Both the position numbers and the translations under genes were made by a program. From Vagococcus vulneris (GTDB taxonomy: Bacteria > Bacillota > Bacilli > Lactobacillales > Vagococcaceae), in the NCBI RefSeq assembly GCF_003950515.1, contig NZ_NGJS01000004.1, positions 1 to 64,000 of the forward strand: a stretch of 64,000 bases of DNA, in the 5' to 3' direction. Below, in pieces: positions 43,471 to 51,951 of the stretch. Under the pieces are notes generated by a model. The model did no database searches and was not told where the DNA came from. It worked only from the letters and a program-made list of their open reading frames with translations. Positions within the stretch are counted from its first letter, which is position 1, and every line of letters begins with the position of its first letter.

Positions 43471-43491
43471 AATCAAGGAGGAAACACAAAA

Positions 43492-44181
43492 ATGGCTAAA
43501 AAGAGTAAAAAAATGCAAGACGCATTAAAAAAAGTAGATGTAACAAAAGAATACCCGGTAGCAGAAGCAGTAGCTTTAGCTAAAGAAACAAATTTTGCAA
43601 AATTTGACGCAACTGTTGAAGTTGCTTATAACTTAAATGTAGATCCTAAGAAAGCTGACCAACAAATTCGTGGTGCTGTTGTATTACCAAACGGTACTGG
43701 TAAAACTCAAACAGTTTTAGTTTTTGCTAAGGGCGAAAAAGCTAAAGAAGCTGAAGCTGCTGGAGCAGATTTCGTTGGCGATGCTGACATGGTTGACAAA
43801 ATTAAAGGCGGATGGTTTGGATTTGATGTAGTTGTTGCGACTCCAGACATGATGGCTCAAGTTGGTCAATTAGGACGTGTCTTAGGTCCAAAAGGTTTAA
43901 TGCCTAACCCTAAAACTGGCACTGTAACAATGGACGTTACTAAAGCTGTTGAAGAAGTTAAAGCTGGTAAAGTAACTTACCGTGTTGACAAACAAGGTAT
44001 TATCCATGTGCCAATCGGAAAAGTATCTTTTGATGATGCTAAATTAGTTGAAAACTTTAACACAATTAACGATGTTATTTCTAAAGCTAAACCTGCTGCA
44101 ACAAAAGGTCAATATATCACAAGCTTAACTGTTACAACTACTTTTGGACCTGGTATCAAAGTAGATAAATTTTCTTTCTAA
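43492..44181 (+). CDS. rplA: Large ribosomal subunit protein uL1
   Basis: A 229-residue L1 beginning [15 protein letters not shown] at ATG 43492 (AAGGAGG upstream). The conserved [19 protein letters not shown] segment (about 121-139) and the [15 protein letters not shown] region are present. Forms the mobile L1 stalk that escorts tRNA from the E site and represses its own operon in many bacteria. Confidence 0.97.
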   Translation: MAKKSKKMQDALKKVDVTKEYPVAEAVALAKETNFAKFDATVEVAYNLNVDPKKADQQIRGAVVLPNGTGKTQTVLVFAKGEKAKEAEAAGADFVGDADMVDKIKGGWFGFDVVVATPDMMAQVGQLGRVLGPKGLMPNPKTGTVTMDVTKAVEEVKAGKVTYRVDKQGIIHVPIGKVSFDDAKLVENFNTINDVISKAKPAATKGQYITSLTVTTTFGPGIKVDKFSF

Positions 44182-44200
44182 GAATTAAAAAAATAATTTG

Positions 44201-44350
44201 ACTTAGGTAACTAGCTATGGTATAGTTACCTAGGTTAAACTTAATAACTAGCCGAAGACAGTAGGTGACGAAAGTCTTAATTTCCTACCGAGGACCATAT
44301 TGAATTTATCAATAGTCCCTCTATGTCAACGGTGGCATGGAGTTTTTTTT
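44201..44350 (+). ncRNA. Ribosomal protein L10 leader
   Basis: A long hairpin (about 44203-44233, AGGTAACTA/TAGTTACCT) is followed by the L10-leader core GCCGAAGACAGTAGGTG ... CCTACCGAGG. Last comes an intrinsic terminator, CTCTATGTCA (44319-44328) / TGGCATGGAG (44333-44342), with eight Ts. L10(L12)4 binding is known to control rplJL in Firmicutes. Located 45-190 bases before rplJ. Confidence 0.88.
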
Positions 44351-44394
44351 CGTAAAAAATTCCACCATCTATTAATTCAGGAGGTGAAAATATA

Positions 44395-44898
44395 ATGAGT
44401 GAAGCATCAATCGCAAAAAAAGCTCAAGAAGTTGAAGTTGTTGCCGCTAAGTTAAAAGAAGCTGCATCAATCGTGGTGGTTGACTACCGTGGTTTAACAG
44501 TTGAAGAAGTAACAAGCTTACGTAAACAATTACGTGACTCAAACGTTGAGATGAAAGTTATCAAAAATGGTATCTTACGTCGTGCTGCTGAAGAAGCTGG
44601 TTTAGCTGGACTAAACGATACTTTCGTTGGACCAACTGCCGTAGCTATCAGTAATGATGATGTAGTTGCACCAGCAAAAATCATAAACGATTTTGCTAAA
44701 GATGCAGAAGCATTAGAAATTAAAGGTGGCGTGATCGAAGGAAATATTTCTTCAGTTGAAGAAATCGTTGCTTTGGCAAAACTACCAAACCGCGAAGGTT
44801 TACTTTCTATGTTACTATCTGTATTACAAGCGCCTGTACGCAACGTGGCTTATGCTGTCAACGCTGTTGCAGAAGCAAAAGAAGAAGACGTAGCTTAA
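44395..44898 (+). CDS. rplJ: Large ribosomal subunit protein uL10
   Basis: A 167-residue L10. N-terminal rRNA-binding region with [17 protein letters not shown] and ELR-type [16 protein letters not shown]. The C-terminal helix binds L7/L12 dimers. AGGAGG precedes the ATG. Base of the stalk that recruits translation GTPases. Confidence 0.97.
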   Translation: MSEASIAKKAQEVEVVAAKLKEAASIVVVDYRGLTVEEVTSLRKQLRDSNVEMKVIKNGILRRAAEEAGLAGLNDTFVGPTAVAISNDDVVAPAKIINDFAKDAEALEIKGGVIEGNISSVEEIVALAKLPNREGLLSMLLSVLQAPVRNVAYAVNAVAEAKEEDVA

Positions 44899-44960
44899 TC
44901 GCTGCCTAAAACAAATAAAATAAACAATAATCATGATGATTATTAACGGAGGAAAACATA

Positions 44961-45329
44961 ATGGCATTAAACATTGAACAAATTATTGCTGATTTAAAAG
45001 AATCAACTATTTTAGAATTAAATGACTTAGTTAAAGCTATTGAAGAAGAATTTGGCGTTTCTGCAGCTGCTCCTGTAGCTGTTGCTGGTGGAGCTGCTGA
45101 TGCAGGTGCTGCTGAACAAACTGAATTTACTGTAGAATTAACTGCAGCTGGAGAAAGCAAAGTTAAAGTTATTAAAGCTGTACGTGAAGCTACTGGTTTA
45201 GGATTGAAAGAAGCTAAAGCATTAGTTGATGGCGCTCCTGCACCATTAAAAGAAGGTATCTCTAAAGAAGAAGCAGAAGCACTAAAAGCTTCATTAGAAG
45301 AAGTTGGCGCTTCTATCACATTAAAATAA
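44961..45329 (+). CDS. rplL: Large ribosomal subunit protein bL12 (L7/L12)
   Basis: A 122-residue L7/L12. N-terminal dimerisation region ([20 protein letters not shown]), an alanine-rich hinge (about 35-52), and a C-terminal factor-binding domain [20 protein letters not shown] ... [15 protein letters not shown]. Multiple copies sit on L10. GGAGG precedes the ATG. Confidence 0.97.
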   Translation: MALNIEQIIADLKESTILELNDLVKAIEEEFGVSAAAPVAVAGGAADAGAAEQTEFTVELTAAGESKVKVIKAVREATGLGLKEAKALVDGAPAPLKEGISKEEAEALKASLEEVGASITLK

Positions 45330-45345
45330 TTCTTTTAAAAAATTT

Positions 45346-45378
45346 AGGACTAACTGTTTCTCAGTTAGTCCTTTTTTT
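45346..45378. terminator. Bidirectional terminator after rplL
   Basis: AGGACTAACTG / CAGTTAGTCCT followed by Ts. The stop codon of the convergent AraC-type gene (TAA at 45367-45365) lies inside this stem. Confidence 0.85.
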
Positions 45379-46393
45379 GTTGTAATTGACGGTATTTTAA
45401 AGGGGTAAAACCGGTTTGTCGTTTAAATAATCGAACAAAGTAACTAACATCAGTATATCCTAAACGTTCACTTATAGTACCTATGGATAATGAACTATTG
45501 TCAAGTAAATCTTTTGCCCAATTTATCTTAAGACGTATATATACTGATTGAAATGATTCTCCAAACTCCTCTTTAAGTAAACGACTAAGGTGGCTTGAAC
45601 TCAAATTTGTTAATTTTGCTAAATCTTTTAAAGAGACAATATCCGACTTATTAGTATAGATAAAATCAATTGCTGGTTGTAGCTGTTGGTTCTTTGCAGT
45701 AAATCCATCATCAGTAGAATTTATCTTTTGATCAATAATTGTAGCATCGATATCTTTCCTGATAGAAGATAAAGAATCGGTAGGTATTTTTTCATAATGT
45801 GTATTGTCAATTTTATTACTATTTATTAACTGTAAACTATGTTTGTAAGATTTAACTAAATAATCTTTTTTGATAGCTTCAGAAATCACGTATTCACTAA
45901 TCATTTCTATCATGCGTGCATTTTTCTTTAATTCTTCTAGAGTAAGTTGAGGATAGTTATTATATGCTGTACTATGCTTTTTTTTAAATTCTTCAATTAG
46001 CGGATTATCTGGTAAATTTAGTATTTGTTCTAGTTTGTCATGACCATCTACTAATTTGATTTCACCAGCCATTATTGCACCAACATAGTTACCGTCAAGC
46101 ATGATTGGAACAGCAAGGTCTATAATATCAAAATGACACCGATAAATAAATGGTTCACCAGTTCTGACAGCTTCCAAACCACCTCGTGCATCACACTTTT
46201 CACAAAGTTCAGCTAGTTTTGGTGTACTTCTAGCTAAATGACAAAATGGTTGAACTTTACTGTGACTAGTAACAGGTCGCCCTCTGTAATCTACTAAAAT
46301 AATCGCAAGTTTAGTTGCAAGTGCAATCGATTCTTGTACTTTCTCCCATTTTTCAATGTCTAAAACACTTTCTAATTCATAAGTCATTCTCAT
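45365..46393 (-). CDS. PocR-domain AraC-family transcriptional regulator
   Basis: About 342 residues from ATG 46393 (GGAGG with 7-base spacing on the minus strand); an earlier in-frame start lies in the intergenic promoter region. The PocR sensory domain (about 8-165) has cysteines in QPFCHLARS and LCEKCDARGG, and IYRCHFDIIDLAVPI. Two helix-turn-helix units at the C-terminus (about 245-342) read LKDLAKLTNLSSSHLSRLL and IGTISERLGYTDVSYFVRLF. PocR-type proteins sense small diols or related metabolites. Its divergent position beside gldA-dhaMKL points to glycerol/dihydroxyacetone-responsive activation of that operon. Confidence 0.88.
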   Translation of the reverse strand: MRMTYELESVLDIEKWEKVQESIALATKLAIILVDYRGRPVTSHSKVQPFCHLARSTPKLAELCEKCDARGGLEAVRTGEPFIYRCHFDIIDLAVPIMLDGNYVGAIMAGEIKLVDGHDKLEQILNLPDNPLIEEFKKKHSTAYNNYPQLTLEELKKNARMIEMISEYVISEAIKKDYLVKSYKHSLQLINSNKIDNTHYEKIPTDSLSSIRKDIDATIIDQKINSTDDGFTAKNQQLQPAIDFIYTNKSDIVSLKDLAKLTNLSSSHLSRLLKEEFGESFQSVYIRLKINWAKDLLDNSSLSIGTISERLGYTDVSYFVRLFKRQTGFTPLKYRQLQQKKD

Positions 46394-46507
46394 AAATAGA
46401 CCTCCTGCTAGCTTTTTTATTTTTTTACAATAATCAACAAAGTGATATATAACATAATAAGTCAATTTAATTTTAATAGAAAGTAGTCGAAAAAGCTAAT
46501 GATTTCT

Positions 46508-46536
46508 TTGTGAAAACGTTTTATTATGGATATGTA
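46508..46536 (+). promoter_or_regulatory. gldA-dha promoter with overlapping cre site
   Basis: TTGTGA (46508-46513), 17-base spacer, TATGTA (46531-46536). TGAAAACGTTTTAT (46511-46524) fits the CcpA cre consensus except one position and overlaps the -35 box, so glucose repression is expected. Confidence 0.6.
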
Positions 46537-46557
46537 AAGAAGAAAGGAAGAGATAAC

Positions 46558-47697
46558 ATGAGAAAAGCATTGATTTTACCAACAAAATATGTACAAGGCG
46601 AAGATGAACTGTTGAATTTAGGATATTTTATTACTACTTTTGGAAAATCTGCATTATTGATTGGTAATCCGTCAGATGTCGAACGAGTTCGCCCTCAATT
46701 GAATGAAACTGCTAAGAAATTTGATGTGAAATTTATAGAAGGCGGTTTCAGTGGTGAAGTGACAAGAGAAGAAACAAAACGATTGCAAGATATTGCTAAA
46801 AAAGAGCAAACAGATTGTGTTATTGGTTTAGGTGGTGGGAAAGCAATTGATGCTTCTAAAGTGGTTGCTGAAGGTGAAAATTTAATTGTTGTACCTACGA
46901 TTGCAGCACAAGATGCTCCGACATCACATTCTGCAGTATTGTATCATGCGGATGGTTCATTTGATGATTACGCTTATTTTAAACAAAGTCCCAGTGTTGT
47001 CCTAGTTGATACTAAAGTTGTTGCAAAGGCACCAACACGATTCTTAGTTGCTGGTATGGGTGATGCGATGTCAACTTATTTTGAGGCACGTGCAACACAT
47101 AACTCATATTCACGTGTTAATGCTAGTTTACCGATGGGATCACGTGAAGGATTAACACCAAATGCAAGTGGTACTTATGCTGCATTAGAAATGGCACATT
47201 TATGTTGGAAATACTTACAAGAAGACGGATTACAAGCAAAAATTGCATGTGATGCTAACTTAGTAACTGAAGCATTTAATAAAATCATCGAAACAAATAT
47301 CCTATTATCAGGTCTTGGTTTTGAAAGTGGTGGTTTAGCTGCTGCACATGCCATCCATAATGGAATGACAGTGTTAGAAGGCGCTCATGGCGCGTTACAT
47401 GGGGAGAAAGTGGCTTTTGCGACTATTGCTCAACTAGTATTGGAAGACGCAGATACTTGTGAGTTGGAAGCTGTGTTAGCATTTTGTGCATCAGTAGGTC
47501 TACCGATGACATTGTCAGATTTAGGAGTGGATTCTATTTCTTATGAAGAGGCACTTGCTGTTTCTAAAATTGCATGTATTGCTGAAGAATCAATTCATTC
47601 TATGCCATTCCCAATCGTAGAGGAAGAAGTGGCAAATGCAATTATTGTAGCTGATAAAATTGGTGCTGATTACAAGGAGCGGAATAAGATAAAATAG
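46558..47697 (+). CDS. gldA: Glycerol dehydrogenase
   Basis: About 379 residues from ATG 46558 (AAAGGAAG upstream); a longer in-frame reading starts inside the promoter region. Family III metal-dependent alcohol dehydrogenase: the NAD site is GLGGGKAIDASKVVAE, zinc ligands are in GMGDAMSTYFEARA and the histidines of HNGMTVLEGAHGALHGEKV. Oxidises glycerol to dihydroxyacetone, the substrate of the DhaKLM kinase encoded next. First gene of the operon, divergent from the PocR-AraC regulator. Confidence 0.95.
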   Translation: MRKALILPTKYVQGEDELLNLGYFITTFGKSALLIGNPSDVERVRPQLNETAKKFDVKFIEGGFSGEVTREETKRLQDIAKKEQTDCVIGLGGGKAIDASKVVAEGENLIVVPTIAAQDAPTSHSAVLYHADGSFDDYAYFKQSPSVVLVDTKVVAKAPTRFLVAGMGDAMSTYFEARATHNSYSRVNASLPMGSREGLTPNASGTYAALEMAHLCWKYLQEDGLQAKIACDANLVTEAFNKIIETNILLSGLGFESGGLAAAHAIHNGMTVLEGAHGALHGEKVAFATIAQLVLEDADTCELEAVLAFCASVGLPMTLSDLGVDSISYEEALAVSKIACIAEESIHSMPFPIVEEEVANAIIVADKIGADYKERNKIK

Positions 47698-47718
47698 TTT
47701 AAATTAGGAGAGAACTGT

Positions 47719-48117
47719 ATGCATAAAAAAATAGTTTTATTGTCACATAGTAAACTTATTACAGATGGACTAAAAGAAATGATAGATCAAATGAATCAAT
47801 CAGAACAGGTCGAAGTCTTGTCACTAGGTGGTACATCAACGGGTGAGCTTGGTTCAGATCCAATGCAGCTAATTGACGCAATTAACTCTTCTTCTGAGTC
47901 TGATGCATTCTTAGTTTTTGCTGATTTGGGTAGTGCAGTTATGAGTGCTGAAATGGCAAAAGATATGATTGAAGAATCACAGCAGGCACGTTATTATCTT
48001 GTGGATGCTCCACTAGTGGAAGGTGCATTTGCTGCAGCAATTACCGCAAGTGTTACAGACGATATTGATAAAATAATTAGCGAAGCCAAAATATCCGGTA
48101 AAAAAGGATGGTCTTAA
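47719..48117 (+). CDS. dhaM: Dihydroxyacetone kinase phosphotransfer subunit DhaM
   Basis: A 132-residue EIIA-mannose-type domain with the phosphorylated His in VLLSHSKLITDGLKEMI and GGTSTGELGSDPMQLIDAI. The short single-domain form takes phosphate from HPr and passes it to ADP bound on DhaL, so PEP is the phosphate source. Placed before dhaK instead of after dhaL. AGGAGAG precedes the ATG. Confidence 0.92.
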   Translation: MHKKIVLLSHSKLITDGLKEMIDQMNQSEQVEVLSLGGTSTGELGSDPMQLIDAINSSSESDAFLVFADLGSAVMSAEMAKDMIEESQQARYYLVDAPLVEGAFAAAITASVTDDIDKIISEAKISGKKGWS

Positions 48118-48119
48118 TA

Positions 48120-49103
48120 ATGAAAAAAATATTGAATGATCCTAGTCAAATTATTGAAGAAATGCTAGAAGGTATGGTAAAAAGCTATGCATCATTGATT
48201 CATCGTGTGGATGATTCAAGAGTTATCGCTAAAAATCAAATTAATAAACAAGTGGGTTTGGTTTCTGGTGGTGGTAGTGGCCATGAGCCAGCACATGCAG
48301 GTTTTGTTGGCAATGGTATGTTGAGTGCTGCAGTTTTAGGAGATGTTTTCACATCGCCAACACCAGATCAAATTCTAACGGGGATTAACGCGGCAGATGA
48401 AGGAGAAGGAGTTCTCCTAATAGTCAAAAATTATACAGGTGATATCTTAAATTTTGAAATGGCAAAAGACATGGCTGATATGGATGATATAAAAGTAGAA
48501 ATTGTGGTTGTTGATGATGATGTTGCAGTTGAAGACAGTACATATACAGCAGGTAGACGTGGTGTTGCAGGAACAATATTGGTGCATAAAATTTTGGGTT
48601 ATTATGCAGCTCAGGGGAAATCACTGAATGAATTAAAAGAAATTGGTGAAAATTTAGTTAAGCAAATAAAAACAATTGGTATTGCATTGAGAGCTGCAAC
48701 AGTACCAGAAGTTGGAAAACCAGGATTTGATCTTCCAGAAGATGAAATTGAGTATGGAGTCGGTATTCATGGTGAACCAGGATATCATAGAGAAAAAATT
48801 CAACCTTCGGCAGTGCTTGCACAACATATGGTTGAAAAATTATTAGCTAATTATCATAGTCGTCCGGAAAGAATAGGTATCTTAGTTAATGGCATGGGTG
48901 GTACACCGTTGATGGAACAATTTGTTTACATGAATGATGTTCAAAAAATTATGTCAGACCAAGGAATAACTGTTGAATTTTATAAAGTTGGTAATTATAT
49001 GACATCACTTGATATGGAAGGGTTATCATTGACAATAATTAATTTAACAGATAGCAATTGGCTAGATGCTCTTAATAGTGAAGTTAAAACTATTTCATGG
49101 TAA
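48120..49103 (+). CDS. dhaK: Dihydroxyacetone kinase subunit DhaK
   Basis: About 327 residues from ATG 48120, two bases after the dhaM stop; the ATG at 48108 is inside dhaM. Substrate-binding region VSGGGSGHEPAHAGFVG and GDVFTSPTPDQI. The His that forms a hemiaminal with dihydroxyacetone is in GIHGEPGYHRE. Works with DhaL and DhaM to make dihydroxyacetone phosphate for glycolysis. Confidence 0.95.
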   Translation: MKKILNDPSQIIEEMLEGMVKSYASLIHRVDDSRVIAKNQINKQVGLVSGGGSGHEPAHAGFVGNGMLSAAVLGDVFTSPTPDQILTGINAADEGEGVLLIVKNYTGDILNFEMAKDMADMDDIKVEIVVVDDDVAVEDSTYTAGRRGVAGTILVHKILGYYAAQGKSLNELKEIGENLVKQIKTIGIALRAATVPEVGKPGFDLPEDEIEYGVGIHGEPGYHREKIQPSAVLAQHMVEKLLANYHSRPERIGILVNGMGGTPLMEQFVYMNDVQKIMSDQGITVEFYKVGNYMTSLDMEGLSLTIINLTDSNWLDALNSEVKTISW

Positions 49104-49115
49104 GGAGAATTTTTA

Positions 49116-49715
49116 ATGAATTTAGAAGCAAAAGATATTCAAAATTGGTTGAATGAGTTTACAGAAAAAATAGATGAAAATAAAGCTTATTTGAGTGACT
49201 TAGATACTCCTATTGGTGATGGTGATCATGGAAATAATATGGCAAGGGGAATGAAAGCCTATCAGGAAGATATAGAAAAGAAAAAGCCTGAAACAATCAC
49301 TGATACGTTTAGAGTTATATCAATGGCGTTAATTTCAAAAGTTGGTGGTGCATCTGGACCGTTGTATGGATCTGCTTTTATGTCTATGACTAAAGCGACT
49401 AAAGATGTTGAAGTTATTACATCTTCTAAGCAATTAGGTGAGATTATTACTGAAGGTTTAAAGGGGATTCAAGCGCGTGGGAAAGCGGAGTTAGGTGATA
49501 AGACAATGGTTGATGTTTGGTTACCAGTTGCGAGTGCATTAATGACTGATACCTTAACTAAACAAGTTGTTGAAGATGCAAAAAGTAGTACTAAAGACAT
49601 GGTAGCCAAAAAAGGTCGTGCATCTTACCTTGGTGAGCGTGCGATTGGACATATTGATCCTGGTGCAGCTTCTAGCGCATTGTTATTTGATGCACTGATT
49701 AACCAATTCAACTAA
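49116..49715 (+). CDS. dhaL: Dihydroxyacetone kinase ADP-binding subunit DhaL
   Basis: A 199-residue DhaL. The Asp triad coordinating Mg-ADP is in TPIGDGDHGNNMARGM, with VGGASGPLYGSAF and the terminal RASYLGERAIGHIDPGAASS. Holds ADP as a coenzyme that is rephosphorylated by DhaM. AAGGAG precedes the ATG. Last gene of the operon. Confidence 0.95.
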   Translation: MNLEAKDIQNWLNEFTEKIDENKAYLSDLDTPIGDGDHGNNMARGMKAYQEDIEKKKPETITDTFRVISMALISKVGGASGPLYGSAFMSMTKATKDVEVITSSKQLGEIITEGLKGIQARGKAELGDKTMVDVWLPVASALMTDTLTKQVVEDAKSSTKDMVAKKGRASYLGERAIGHIDPGAASSALLFDALINQFN

Positions 49716-49738
49716 ATTTAAAAATACTAGTCATTAAG

Positions 49739-49773
49739 AATAAGGCCGATTCAGACAGAATCGGTCTTATTTC
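49739..49773 (+). terminator. Intrinsic terminator after dhaL
   Basis: AATAAGGCCGATTC / GAATCGGTCTTATT (one G-U pair), 5-base loop, short T-run. Confidence 0.85.
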
Positions 49774-49774
49774 T

Positions 49775-50449
49775 ATTAAGTAAAAAAATGAAATGATAGT
49801 AGTGATATAAAAAAATTAAGATAGTACATATAATGCTTGATACGTAGCACCTAGATAATTACTAATAAGAGATGTTGAATAACCAGATAAAAATAATCAC
49901 ATAAATAATGATAGGAAATACTTGATTCATTGATAGCTAATAGTAGATAACTATAATTTGTAATTAGAGAACTTTTAAAAATAGAGTCAATAGTTTTACT
50001 AAACTGATAGCGCTAGACACGTCTTGAAACACACGTCTAAAAGTAGTGACTGAAACAAGTTTACCTCTTAGCTGACTTCCGATTTCTAACCTAGATTATC
50101 TAATATGACATCAGATATAATTGCGGCATAATTTGTAAAAAAGAGTAAATTATTAGTGAAAAATAAAGAGAGTACAAAAGTAGCAATGAATTTATTGGTT
50201 AAAACGTGGCTTCTATTACGTGAAACAGTGTACTAATGATTATTGTATTAAAATCATCTGATTTTGATACAGTGCTAAGTTTAAATTCAACCACTGTTAT
50301 CATTGTGCTGATTAACAGATCTAACAAAAATGATAAGACTTGGTCAACTCTCCTTAGAATCATATTAAAAAAACAAACAAATCTAAAAAACTATGATGAA
50401 AAAGTTGAGAATATTGTAAAAGACACGTAAAATAGTAACTATAAGAAAA
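49775..50449. other. Gene-poor stretch before pncB
   Basis: About 670 AT-rich bases. A 64-codon frame at 50236-50430 (ends ...TNLKNYDEKVENIVKDT) has no proper ribosome binding site and unlikely composition at its start. Its middle (TTVIIVLINRSNKNDKTW) has protein-like character and could be the tail of a lost enzyme gene. Near 50011-50030 a GTAG-like repeat AGACACGTCTTGAAACACACGTCT is seen without a T-run. Nothing here is recognised with confidence. Confidence 0.4.
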
Positions 50450-50467
50450 ATGAAGGTTGGAGAAATT

Positions 50468-51937
50468 ATGACTAAAACGTATAAAGATGATAGTCTAGCT
50501 TTACATACAGATTTTTACCAATTAAATATGATGAAAACATACTGGGAACTTGGACAAGATCAAACAAATTCAGTATTTGAGTGTTATTTTCGTAAAATGC
50601 CTTTTAAACACGGATATGTAATATACGCAGGTCTAGAAAGAGTTATTGACTATTTAGATAATCTAATATTTACTGATAGCGATATAGATTATCTTAGAGA
50701 AGCTACGGATTATCCTGAAAATTTTTTAACTTATTTAAAAAATTTTAAGTTTTCTTGTACAGTCCGTTCCGCATTAGAAGGAGAAATGGTTTTTGCTGAT
50801 GAGCCTATCCTACAAGTTGAGGGTCCTTTGGTACAATGTCAATTGGTAGAGACGGCACTTTTGAATATTATCAATTACCAGACATTAATTGCAACCAAAG
50901 CGGCTAGAATACGAGCGGTTTGTGAAGACGATGCTTTGATGGAATTCGGAACGAGGCGTGCACAAGAAATGGATGCTGCTATCTGGGGTACTCGTGCCGC
51001 CTACATTGGTGGATTTGATGCGACGAGCAACGTTCGTGCAGGCAAATTATTTGGGATTCCAGTTTCTGGAACTCATGCACATAGTCTTATACAAGCTTAT
51101 CGAGATGATTACGAAGGTTTCATGGCATACGCAAAAACACATAAGAACTGTGTCTTTCTAGTTGATACATATGATACATTAAAGTCTGGTGTTCCAAATG
51201 CTATTCGTGTAGCCAATGAGATGGGTGATAGAATTAATTTTGTTGGTGTTCGTATTGATAGTGGTGACATGGCTTATATTTCGAAAAAAGTGCGTAAACA
51301 ATTGGATGAAGCAGGGTATACTGATGCAAAAATTTTTGCATCGAATGACTTAGACGAATCAACAATTTTAAATTTAAAAATGCAGCGTGCTAAAATCGAT
51401 GTATGGGGTGTAGGAACTAAATTGATAACAGCGTATGACCAACCAGCATTAGGAGCTGTCTATAAATTAGTTTCTATCGAAGATGACAATGGAAATATGG
51501 TGGATACAATTAAATTATCCAGTAACGCTGAAAAAGTATCGACACCGGGAAAAAAACAAGTCTGGCGAATTACCGGAAAAAAAGACGGTAAATCTGAAGG
51601 TGATTACGTGACTCTTTGGGAAGAAGATCCTAGAAGCGAAAAAGAGCTGTATATGTTTCATCCGGTACATACATTTATTAATAAAACAGTAACTGATTTT
51701 GATGCGCGTCCAATTTTGCAAGATATTTATCTTAAAGGAAATCGTGTTTATAACTCACCAAGTATTGAAGAGATAAAAACACGTGCAACAAAAAATCAAG
51801 AATCTCTTTGGGAAGAATATAAACGGAATTTGAATCCTCAGAAATATCCAGTTGATTTGTCAACGAAATGCTGGCAGCACAAAATGGCAACAATCGAAGA
51901 AATAAAAACATCAGTTAAAAAAAGGCTTATCTTTTAA
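50468..51937 (+). CDS. pncB: Nicotinate phosphoribosyltransferase
   Basis: About 489 residues from ATG 50468 (GGTTGGAGA upstream); an in-frame ATG at 50450 would place the start before that site. N-terminus SLALHTDFYQLNMMKTYWEL is typical. FGTRRAQEMDAAIWGTRAAY and the phosphoribosyl region GVRIDSGDMAYISKK and WGVGTKLITAYDQPALG follow. Converts nicotinate and PRPP to nicotinate mononucleotide for NAD synthesis. Its stop codon lies in the loop of the terminator shared with fbp. Confidence 0.93.
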   Translation: MTKTYKDDSLALHTDFYQLNMMKTYWELGQDQTNSVFECYFRKMPFKHGYVIYAGLERVIDYLDNLIFTDSDIDYLREATDYPENFLTYLKNFKFSCTVRSALEGEMVFADEPILQVEGPLVQCQLVETALLNIINYQTLIATKAARIRAVCEDDALMEFGTRRAQEMDAAIWGTRAAYIGGFDATSNVRAGKLFGIPVSGTHAHSLIQAYRDDYEGFMAYAKTHKNCVFLVDTYDTLKSGVPNAIRVANEMGDRINFVGVRIDSGDMAYISKKVRKQLDEAGYTDAKIFASNDLDESTILNLKMQRAKIDVWGVGTKLITAYDQPALGAVYKLVSIEDDNGNMVDTIKLSSNAEKVSTPGKKQVWRITGKKDGKSEGDYVTLWEEDPRSEKELYMFHPVHTFINKTVTDFDARPILQDIYLKGNRVYNSPSIEEIKTRATKNQESLWEEYKRNLNPQKYPVDLSTKCWQHKMATIEEIKTSVKKRLIF

Positions 51938-51951
51938 GGATAAGCCTTTTT
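51918..51951. terminator. Bidirectional terminator overlapping both stop codons
   Basis: AAAAAGGCTTATC / GATAAGCCTTTTT. The pncB TAA (51935-51937) is in the loop, and the minus-strand fbp stop (51952-51950) is at the edge of the T-run. Confidence 0.88.

Noticed and set aside
44906-45319. 137-codon minus-strand frame over rplL
   Set aside because: Antisense shadow of the strongly biased L7/L12 coding sequence; no start signal or homology.
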